This document shows positions 54,601 through 64,000 of a stretch of DNA of 64,000 nt, in pieces. The stretch's first letter is position 1, and every line of letters starts with the position of its first letter. The position numbers and the translations under genes are program-made. Origin of the DNA: Cucumis sativus. Its lineage: Eukaryota > Streptophyta > Magnoliopsida > Cucurbitales > Cucurbitaceae. Under the pieces are notes generated by a model, which worked only from the letters and a program-made list of their open reading frames with translations, had not been told where the DNA came from and ran no database searches. The stretch covers positions 38,860,732 through 38,924,731 of the forward strand of contig NC_026657.2 of assembly GCF_000004075.3 (NCBI RefSeq), in the 5' to 3' direction.

Positions 54601-57600
54601 GTATTTTCTGCCATTTATTTGTCTCAGCTAAATTTGAGCTCCTGGAGGTTTCTTAAATTTCTTTCTCCAATCAGTATCTTATCCTACAGTACATGATGGT
54701 CCTAAATTTATTCGGTCACTCCATATTGACTTGCTTTTTCTTGAAGTACGAGGAAGTGGTGGCTTTGATAATTACTGCAACTTGATAAAATGAATGTTTA
54801 GATCAAAATGGGGGTGCTGAAATGTTTTGTTGGAATATATAGTATTCTCTGTTTCATCCCTTATTTAGTATCCCATATCATTTTCATGGCTTTGAATAGT
54901 TACTGTGGCCTGATCATTTATGTGCTTTTATTTACTTGCAGAGAATCCTTATGACAGCATCCCAAATTTTAGTGCGGCTGATGCGTTGCGGTTGACAGGA
55001 ATTGGCAGGAATGAATTTATCGATATCATGAATAAGTGTAGATCCAAGGTACTAGGGTTATGTTTATATGTTATTTATGGTAATTCTAATTTTGACCTAG
55101 TTTTAAATTCACTATACCTGTTTAAGGCACATGTACTCACAATTTTCTGTTATTTCTCTTTTTGAAATGTGCGTAGATACTTGTCGTCTATATATCCTGA
55201 AAAGGCCTTGCACATACTCCCTTCAATACTTAAGTTGTGCTATCAATTATTGGCTTATTGTTGGTTGTTCTGGTAACAAACTAGTTTATAATTATAGATT
55301 CATAGTAACATCTATTATGATGTTAGCCAGTATTTCTTCAAATATTGTTCACACCAGTCTTATGAGGAACTTCTGGTGGAAAACAGTAAAGGACGGGGTT
55401 TGTTTTTTTACTGATAAGAAACTGAATGTTACCAAAGGCAAGGGGGAACGAGAAATCGCCCCAAAACTAATCCATGAGGATCAATAGATATAAAAAGAGC
55501 AAATATCATCATACTTGGTTGTACAAATGGAAAGGAAATTGTCAGGGTAGTTGGGTACTCTGGAAAAACCGTTGTTTTTTATGGGCTCTTGTGCATCATA
55601 CAACCTCTTGGTGGTGTACAAATAATGCAAAGTTCTTTTGTAATTGTATCCTTCAATTGGAGGGCTCTTTTTTTTGGGGGGGGGATCTTCTCAACCTTCT
55701 GCCCTTAGGCTGTTCTTTCATTTTGTTTCTTAATGTATATCTCTGTTTCCTATAAAAAAGAAAGGGCTCCGGAGGTTCTATTTGCAAGAGTTTCTCTTTT
55801 CCATAAGCTAATTGTGAGTATAGGTGGCTTCAAGTCCAGGATAAGTGGCCTTCCTGCCATGATTCTCTGAGATTCAGCCCTGCATTACTTTGTTCTTTGA
55901 GACAACATACTACCGTATTTACACTTGCACAGTTAATTTAGATATAGTTTAAGAAAAAAGGAAAAGATAAGGGTGTGAAAAAAAAGTTTAGTAGTTCACA
56001 GACTTCCTGATTTTACCACCAATCTGTTGAACTGGTTTGCAAGATCATGTATTTCCCAAAGAAGTTTGTTGAGCATGACATGTAGGTTTCTTACCTTACT
56101 TATGGTAAATTCTATTTGTGAGGAGATGAAAGCTATTATAAATTGCTGAGTTTGAATGATAGTGAATGTAACTAGAGAAACAACATTCTTGATCTCTATT
56201 TCAATTTTTTTGGTTCCTTGCTGAAGAGGTTTTAGTATTATTTGGATTATTATTTATCTCCCTCATATTCCGTAGGTGGAGCTTTGTATCTTTTGAAAAT
56301 TAGTCTCTTTTCATTATTTCAATCAAAAGTCTGATTTCTTGTTTTAAAAAAAAAAATCTAGAGAGAAGAAAATCATTGGTCAAAGATGGGTGTACCAACA
56401 AATGTAAACCCATGAAATTGCCATGTTTTCCGACTGACTGTTTCTGAAGTTGAGGGTAGACATAACTGCTGACATGATTCATAAATCTTAATGACCAGGG
56501 AAAAACTAGTAAAAGTTTTCTTTGATATAAAGCACAAGTATGCATATTTATATACATGTTCACTGCAGACTTATCGTCTGTGGGCAGAAAGCCATAAAAT
56601 TTCATTTAATTTATTCTGTACGTTTACACTGGCCTTGTCATTTTTCCACCTGCAAATATTGGTTTTAAGTTCACACCACACGTGGAGTTCGTTTTTCAAT
56701 CATTCTACGTTGAGCTTGTTTGTGCATTAATATCTCTCTTTCTTTGAATATTCAGAAAATTATGTGGAAGTTAAACAAGTCAATTGCAAGAGAACTTTTA
56801 CCGACCCAACCTATTGATTTTGTTATTGAACCGTGGTGGGGCGTTTGTCTTGTAAACTTCACGTTGGAAGAATTTAAGGTAAAGTTCAGAAGAACCTTAG
56901 TGTGCAACAAATATATTTTTTCAAAAAAAAAAAGACGTCAAAGCATAAATGGCTATCATTTCTATTTTCTGTCATTTGATTTGAATATTTGCGTTTTTTT
57001 AAAAAAAATCTAGAAACTCTCAGAAGAAGAAATGGCGACGATTGACAAAGTTTGCAAGGAGGAGGCTAATTCATTTATTCTCTTCGACCCAGAAATTGTA
57101 AAAGGTCTCTACAGAAGAGGATTGATCTACTTTGATGTTCCTGTTTATTCAGATGACCGTTTTAAGGGTAAGCGATGAATTTTTTAATATTATGTTTATT
57201 TTTTGGGTTTGATGACAGATGGGTTTCTTTAATTTGGTATGCTTTCTGTCAGACATTTTTCCGGACTGACACCTGAAAACTCTCCAATTAGTTTATGGAC
57301 TATGCATCTCATATTCAATTTAGATGTCAACTTTTCTGCTTGCTGGTTTATCTAATACAACATATTTTAATGCCGCACTGTTCTTTGGCTACTACTGCTG
57401 TTCGTTTTAGCTTCTTTACAAAATGTTCATTTCAGTATCATGATATCATCTTATATATGTGTCAAGTGCCTGGTTTAACAATACTATTACTGTTTTGTGG
57501 TGTCAAACTTTGCTTGTAGACTTTTGTTAATCTGAATTTTTGCTGCGTACTGGAAAATGCTACATTTATTATTTAATAATAAGGATAAATAGGCACATCG

Positions 57601-60600
57601 GTCTTGTTGGTTGGAACCACTACTGTTCAATGTTAGAGATGATGAATGGAGATGCTGATACTTTTAATGATTCAGTTTCAAGGCTTGAAGGGTTTGTTTC
57701 CAACCGCGAACAGTCCTACGAAGACCCGATTGAGGAGTAAGGCAATTATCTACTGCAACTTGTTTATTTTCTTCTTATTATTATTTCTCCGCTGGGCCTT
57801 ATGAAGAACAATCTATATTTCAGGTTATTGTATGCAGTTTTTGTTGTTTCAAGTGAAAATGCAACTGTGGCTGAGCTGGCAGCGACATTACAGGCTGACT
57901 TATTGCAGCTCCAGGCTGCTGCTTCTTTTGCATGTAGATTGGGATGGGCAGTAAAAGTGATTGATCCAGCATCCGTTCTTCAAGATGCTAGCATACCCAA
58001 CTCTCCTAGGACAATTTTCACTGATGAAGATGGTTCTCTAGCTGCTTCAGGTTCATCAAACATGTTTTCTGATGGTGATGGTTCTCAAGGGTATTCTGGA
58101 ACAGATGGTTTGGGACCAGATTCTGCTAATCGTGTCGCTTTTGTTGTAGATGCTAATATAACATCATATCTCATGATGGGGTCAGTTTCACCAGGTCTGT
58201 CTTTTAGCTTCACCAGGTTTGTCTTATAGCTTTTTAACGGTGTTTTTTTAATAATTCATTATTTACATTCTTTTTTATAATAGCATTAAATTAATAATTT
58301 TATTTGTACAGAGTCTATTATCTTTTTCCTCTCGACTTTAGGATCAAACTAAAGAAACAAAATTTATAGCGAATGAAAAGAACCAACCAAGAGAAGTAGA
58401 ACAAAATATCCTACAAAGAGAATTGAAACGCTGGCTAGCTCAACTGAGACTTTATCATGTGAGATAGGATAGACCCTTTGCTTCTTTTTCTTTTTGTTAA
58501 ATGATATAGTATTAAATTTACCTTCCCCAACCTTAAGCTTTTAGGTCAATCGGTTATTTAAGATGATATCATTACCAGAGCAGGTGGTTCTAGGAGGTCT
58601 TGTTGTTCAGGTGTTTGCAATTCTATTTGCTCCCCATTAAATTAATTTCCACTTGTTGGGTCTTCTTCATATTTCAAGCTCACAAGTAAATGGGAGTGTT
58701 GAATGGTATAATATTAAATTTTCCTTCACCCACTAGCTTAAACTTTTGGGCCAATTGATGATTTAAGATTTTTTTCCCTATTTTTTTCTAAATTTTTTTT
58801 TATAGAAGAAACGATTTCTTTGATTAATGAAATAAAGGAGAAAAATCTCCAAACACCTTATTGGTGAATTACAAAAAAGATATTCAATTGGAAATGAGAA
58901 AAGAAAAGTCATAAAGAACAAAAGAGTGTTGATTTTTACACCAAAAGAAAGTAGAACCCTGTCCATAAAACTCTCAAAAGAAGAGGTAGAATCCCTGAAA
59001 ACGTGTCCACTTTTGTGTGTCCCAAAGGTGCCAGAAGAATGCACAAACAAGAGCCGACCAAAGAGTCTTCCTCAAACTATAGAGAGGGTTGCCCACCAAA
59101 AAAGAAGCAAGGAGATCATAGATAGAATTAGGAAATGACATTAGGAATATAAAACCTTTGTTTTACTTATCTGAATTAGATGGGCTACATTTATGGGTGT
59201 CTTGGACTCTTGAAGATCTCAGTTTGTGTTGACAGCATGTCGAATAAAATGCTTTGACAATAAATAATTTTGGTGATTCCAGGTCCAAAATGGAAACCAC
59301 ATTAATTCAATGTAATTGCAAATGCTCCCAATCAGTGGCTCTCCAACTTTCAAAACTAATATTTCATCTGGTTATGTCACTATAGCTGATTCAGTTCTCG
59401 TTATTTGATGGATGTTTCAGTTTTTCATTTGTTCCAATCCCCCAGTTCCCTCCAGCAAGTGGGAAAATCTTGAGGGATGGAGGAAATTATCGTTTTTCAA
59501 ATCTCCAGTTTTAAGTTCTAATTTGCTGGATATCTCATAAACTTCTGCATATTTTGCTTTACCAGCTTTTGTCTGTTTTTGAAACGGAGACGAGCCTCTT
59601 AAATTATTATTGAGAAAAGAGCCTTAAGCTCAAAGTGTAAGAGTATTTAAGAGCAAGAGAAAAGAGAAAATTCAGTCTACATCTACAACAAAAGCTAAAA
59701 AAAAAATCCAAATAGAAGAGATCAAGCTAAACATAGAAGAAATCAAGCTAAATAAAACCATATCTGAAGAATCTAATTTCAAAGCATAATGCAAAATCCT
59801 CTCATAAAGAATTAAATTGAAACTAACAACTTTCAAGAAGGTGCAACCGGCTGCCTGAAAAAGTCTTCCACTATTCAGCATCGGCCTGAAGGATTTACTT
59901 GCCACCCATATGAAGGGAAATCCAAGAATGACTAAAGTTGGTCTTATATTGAGGAGAAATACATTAAACTGCTAAAGAATCAAATTAGAATAATTGAACA
60001 CTTGGTGTAGAAAGAGTTTGGTGGGGATGTAAATATATTACATTTAATAGAAAATTTATTAAACAAGCTCCTCAACTTGCGTCCCATCTTCTACACCTAT
60101 TCCACTTTAGGTGCCTTAACTAGTGTCTAGTGCTGTCTTTGTATATGGATAAATATTGTGCCTGTAACATATGTCACTTTATATTTATTTATGAAAAAAA
60201 TGTTAGCTTATGCATTTGGGATCCTTATTGTTACTTTTAATTGTTTTATCAGGACTGAAATCCCATGCTGTAACGTTGTATGAAGCTGGAAAACTAGGCC
60301 ATGCTTGCATCGCTGATCTTTGCAAAGATCTGACTACCTTAGAAGGAGCGAAGTTTGAGGGTGAACTGCAGGAATTTGCAAACCATGCATTTAGCCTACG
60401 CTGTATTTTGGAATGTTTATTGGTTGGTGGAGTTGCCATTAATGCGAAAGGAGAGGAGGGAATCTATGATAAACAAGATGCAGAAGCTTCTGATAAGAAG
60501 GAATCATCGTCCTTGATAACTGACACTGCTTCAATTGAAAAGTTAGAACACTTGACTATTGATGAAGATCAGAAATGTGCTGATGATTCTAGCAGTTCTG

Positions 60601-62409
60601 CGCTGGTCTTTGAGGGTTCTGCTGGTGATGATATGAATTCTGCTACCTCTTTAGATGGTGGGACTTCCTTTAGTCAAGCATCCGACCCAGTTCCTCATCT
60701 TCAAATTGATAATAAATCAATGCAGATTGATGAGCTAGATATTGGAGGAGAGTCATTCAAGAGAATAAAGAAATATCAAGTTGATATACTACGCTGTGAA
60801 AGCTTGGCTTCTCTTGCTCCTTCAACATTAAATCGATTGTTTCTTCGTGACTATGATGTTGTTGTTTCTATGATTCCTCTTCCTCCTTCATCAGTTCTTC
60901 CTGGACCAACAGGCCCTGTCCATTTTGGTCCTCCATCTTACTCATCTATGACACCTTGGATGAAATTGGTTATATATTCAACTGTATCCAGTGGGCCACT
61001 GTCAGTTATACTAATGAAAGGGCAATGTTTGCGCATGCTTCCTGCCCCATTGGCTGGCTGTGAGAAAGCTCTAATATGGTCTTGGGATGGTTCAAATATC
61101 GGTGGCCTGGGAGGAAAATTTGAAGGAAATTTTGTAAAAGGAAGTGTACTTTTACATTGTTTAAATGCACTTCTCAAATACTCAGCTGTATTGGTGCAGC
61201 CCCTTAGTAAATATGATCTCGATAAAAATGGGAGAGCTATTACCGTTGATGTACCTTTACCCTTAAAGAATTCTGATGGCTCAATTGCTCAAGTAGGTAA
61301 TGATCTCGGTCTATCTGAAGAAGAGATTTCAGACTTGAACTCCTTGTTAGTTGTTTTAGCGAACAAGATAGAACTGTGGACAGTTGGTTATATTCGGCTG
61401 TTGAAACTCTACAAAGAAAGAGAGTTGGAAAACTTTTCTTCGGATGGAAAGGCCTATGAATGGGTACCATTGAGTGTAGAATTCGGGATACCGCTTTTTA
61501 GTCCCAAGTTATGTGAAAATATTTGTAAAAGAGTGGTCTCATCTGAATTGCTTCAATCAGATTTACTGCATAAGCACCACGATGCCATGCAAGGATTGAG
61601 AAAGAGATTACGAGATGTTTGTGCGGAATACCAAGCAACAGGCCCAGCTGCTAGACTTTTATACCAAAAGGAACAACCTAAAGAAGTTTCCAAACAACTT
61701 ATGAACTATGCTAGCGGAAGGTGGAATCCACTGGTGGATCCTTCATCTCCTATTTCAGGAGCTGGGGGTGAACATCAGAGACTTAAGCTTGCTAATCGGC
61801 AGCGCTGTCGAACTGAAGTTTTGAGTTTTGATGGTACCATTCTCAGGTCTGTCTGTCTATGTTTCTTCACCTAAAAACGGTTGGATCCAGGAGTTCGTTT
61901 AGATTTGTTAGGTGTTTGTTTAGAGTCTGCTAATTTTGCTAATTTTTAAGTCACTAACTTCTTTGACCTTCCTGTTCTGGCTAAGTTTATTTACTTATTT
62001 TTATTTTACTTTTAGATTCTTATCCTTTTATTCACTCTCCAAAGTGTTCCTAACAAAAAGTATTAGTAGGTATACACTGACAAGACATAATTGTCATGAT
62101 TTTAGAGCTGTAGAGGCAATAGTTTTACAATATTTTGCGCTAATAATATGAATGCTATTTTTCAGATCCTATGCTCTAGCTCCCGTGTATGAGGCTGCCA
62201 CAAGGCCAATTGAAGAAGCCCTTCCTGCTACGATGAAAAGCGAATCAGATGAATCTGACAGCAAGGAAGTAGTACTCCCCGGTGTGAATATGATATTTGA
62301 TGGTACCGAGTTACATCCTTTTGATATAGGTGCTTGCCAGCAGGCTCGTCAACCAATTGCCTTAGTAGCAGAAGCAGCTGCAGCCTCAGCAGCAGTCGCA
62401 ACTAAATAG
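51687..62409 (+). CDS. FAM91 homologue
   Basis: Large cytosolic protein related to animal FAM91A1, which joins TBC1D23 and the WDR11 complex in golgin-based capture of vesicles at the trans-Golgi; the plant role is less clear. Ten coding exons: 51687-51814, 53177-53294, 54154-54250, 54942-55048, 56756-56878, 57014-57167, 57676-57736, 57824-58194, 60253-61846, 62166-62409, giving 998 aa, the usual size. Family features are the N-terminal [52 protein letters not shown], and [16 protein letters not shown] leading to a winged-helix-like [18 protein letters not shown] segment. The C-terminal domain is coded mostly by the 1.6-kb exon 9 ([16 protein letters not shown]...). A Ser/Asp-rich linker fills ~475-550. 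The tail ends [12 protein letters not shown]. Introns 1, 2, 4 and 8 contain transposon relics. Confidence 0.95.
52417..52492 (-). mobile_element. tRNA-derived SINE-like fragment in FAM91 intron 1
   Basis: Read on the minus strand from 52491: GCCAACTTGAGCAAAGCTT, AGTTGG, then GTTCAAATCC followed by a C15 run. AGCTTAGTTGG (52467-52476) resembles pol III box A and GTTCAAATCC (52439-52430) resembles box B. Spacing is slightly short for a tRNA and no cloverleaf forms, so this is a SINE-type relic, antisense to the gene. The G15 run on the plus strand may vary in length. Confidence 0.5.
53655..53905 (+). mobile_element. LTR-like relic in FAM91 intron 2
   Basis: Shows a promoter/terminator-like layout: GTGGGCTTAGGTC, a TATA word CCTATAAATATTT at ~53760, A-rich AAGAAAATAATAAGAAAC, then TCTCCCTGTATTAGGG and TTTCAATAGG. 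This layout is common in plant Copia solo LTRs. No clear TG...CA ends or target duplication were seen. Confidence 0.3.
55700..55768 (+). mobile_element. LINE-type 3' end in FAM91 intron 4
   Basis: CATTTTGTTTCTTAATGTAT, then CTCTGTTTCCTATAAAAAAG. A related sequence ending in a poly(A) tail occurs inverted at 58790-58840, so both look like 3' ends of one non-LTR family. Upstream coding relics are not clear. Confidence 0.35.
58496..58768 (+). mobile_element. TRIM/LTR-like relic in FAM91 intron 8
   Basis: Two ~70-bp direct repeats, 58496-58563 and 58698-58768, share ATATAGTATTAAATTT / ATAATATTAAATTTT, CCTTC.CC, CTTAAGCTTTT/CTTAAACTTTT and GGTCAAT/GGCCAAT...ATTTAAGAT. Directly after the first lies TGATATCATTACCAGAGC, a degraded form of the TGGTATCAGAGC initiator-Met primer-binding site. 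Only 130 bp lies between the repeats, so it is a miniature or deleted retroelement. Confidence 0.5.
58788..59140 (-). mobile_element. LINE-type 3' end, antisense, in FAM91 intron 8
   Basis: Read on the minus strand the unit ends TTTCATTAATCAAAGAAATC, GTTTCTTCTATAAAAAAAA, a poly(A)-like tail. The preceding ~300 bp is purine-rich on the plus strand, with no intact ORF. It matches the 55700 end in word order. Confidence 0.4.
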
Positions 62410-64000
62410 TCTATGGAGCCATTGACATTCACTTGGGTAGAAGAACAGACAAGGTAATGCAAGTGAAGTCAAGCCTGACAAGTGAGAGATCGTATTCACT
62501 GTCTATTTCTATTCTGAATTTTTTTCTTTCATATGCTCATCTTTGGCGTGACTAACCTGAAATGAAAGTTCGAGCTTAGGTCTGTGGTAATGATTAGTGT
62601 TTAATTCGTTGGCGCTATCAATACGCATCATGGGCATGTTACTCTGTGATGCATATATAGTTACCATTGTTTGTTCGTTTCTCGTGATAGCTTCTAAATG
62701 CTGCCTGCCTGGCAAAATGGTTTGCTTTTTACCCATAATTTGAAGGTTTCCTTTTCCCTTGGGTATAGTACAGATCTTGAACTGATCAAAGCTATCATAT
62801 TGTGGTTGCTTGCTTTTTGAACCGACTTCATCATTGATGAGAATTTCCTCAATGGCAGCAGCTTTAAGAGTTCTGTTTTGTTAAACAGGTGATTTATTTA
62901 GAAGCTATAATTGTTATTTTTAGTTTCACAGGAACTAAATCAAGAGCACAACTGCTATGTCTTCAATTTATTATCAAGAACTACACACCAGTCAAATTTA
63001 GTATAGGTTCAGATTATTTTTCTTAGATGATTTTTACTAAATTATAAAACTTTCTGTCGATAGTTTTTGTGGATATGTCACCAACTGTGCATGAGTGAAT
63101 GGAGATTTCTCATAATCTCATTGTATTTTGGGCTAAATGATTGCAGTGATAAATATGGAATCAACACATTTTTCATTTGATTACTTTTGATCATCTTTTC
63201 TATTCTCATAATATCATCGAATCCGATGGACTTTTGATTTATAAGTTACTTTGTCTATGTTGTCTAGAAATAGTTAAAATTTAGATTCTATGAATGTAAA
63301 AGTTATAATTTTATCCTTGGTTTGATAAAATCCTTGCAACCTAAAAATTGTTTTATGAAAACATTCAGATAAGAATTGTTAGGTAATTGTATCAAAATCA
63401 ATACATTTTTATTTACTAAATGCAAAGAAAAGGTTACTCTATTATTGTTATTGTTTAAAAACAAACTTCACTTACACCCACTTTCCATGCATTTCTTGAC
63501 TATCTAATCCAAAAGGGATAAAAAAAATGTCTTTGACCCCAAAAGTTATATTAATTTTAACTTTAAAGCTCATCAAATTGAACCTAATTTTAGGTTTGTG
63601 ATGTAATATTTTCTTCAATTTTAACTCTTGATAGAAAGAGAAATACATGCTTGATATGAAGTTGATAAAATTATAGGGAAAAGAAAGTCCATGTGATGTT
63701 TGGCTAAATTTACAAAAGTTAGAAAAGTTATTGGTATTAATCAAACTTACTTTTCTACAGATTTTTATTCTATTGAAATTATTCGATTTGTGAAAATTAT
63801 ATGCTATCTCTTAGTTAGTAGATATTTAAAATGTATAACACATTTTGTTTTACTGTCCATCAAATATACGTATCCAACTATTTTTTTAGCATTTCTTAAA
63901 AAAGTAATAAATACGGGCAACAAATCCTCCAAAACAATTATCAATAAAATTAGTAAAAATTTATCAATTATTAAACCTAAAAATTATTATATGAATTAAA
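62410..64000. other. FAM91 3' UTR and AT-rich flank
   Basis: The first few hundred bases should be 3' UTR of the FAM91 gene. The rest is AT-rich DNA with short chance open frames and no recognised gene, repeat array or RNA gene. Confidence 0.6.

Noticed and set aside
55474..55755. 93-codon frame in FAM91 intron 4, considered as a LINE ORF2 tail
   Set aside because: Trp/Cys-rich, but no endonuclease or reverse-transcriptase motif could be seen. Only the 3' end signature was kept.

Overview
This window is nuclear plant DNA. It is AT-rich, its genes are split by many short introns with transit-peptide-bearing products, and its spacers are full of degenerate repeats. One dispersed repeat, with CTATCA/TGATAG palindromes next to 'TTTGTAAATATTTT' and 'TTTGCTATATTT'-like blocks, recurs at least seven times and is familiar to me from cucurbit genomes. 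A cucurbit such as Cucumis is therefore my best guess, but this is an inference. I see no bacterial or viral genes, no CRISPR array and no convincing tRNA or rRNA gene.

Eight protein-coding genes can be reconstructed exon by exon, with splice phases that agree. (1) 4323-7852, +: organellar seryl-tRNA synthetase, 10 exons. (2) 8744-12136, -: TL29/APX4-like thylakoid-lumen protein, 11 exons, with a twin-arginine lumen signal. (3) 13171-17219, -: plant GDP-fucose O-fucosyltransferase-family protein, 12 exons. (4) 23506-26283, -: TSR2-like pre-rRNA processing factor, 4 exons. (5) 29055-29588, -: small Ser-rich protein with an OCTOPUS-like CxxHP...CxxCL motif, single exon. (6) 36118-36970, -: class I HD-Zip transcription factor, 3 exons. 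(7) 39879-47118, -: catalytic subunit of queuine tRNA-ribosyltransferase, 15 exons. (8) 51687-62409, +: FAM91 homologue, 10 coding exons.

The first 17 kb is gene-dense. SerRS and TL29 converge, and TL29 lies upstream (on the + axis) of the fucosyltransferase on the same strand. From 17 to 39 kb the DNA is mostly spacer with three compact genes. It carries a foldback element, minisatellite-like blocks and small tandem duplications. From 39 to 62 kb there are two long, intron-rich genes whose introns have collected mobile-element relics: a MITE with TIRs and a 9-bp target duplication, a hAT-like end pair, a tRNA-derived SINE-like fragment, two LINE-type 3' ends and a TRIM/LTR-like relic.

The genes are unrelated housekeeping or regulatory loci and do not form a pathway, although three serve translation (SerRS, TSR2, TGT). 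I found no new multi-gene system. The most notable items are two non-canonical GC-AG introns in different genes, a G29 and a C15 homopolymer in one intron that could pair in the transcript, and the layered transposon history of TGT intron 1.
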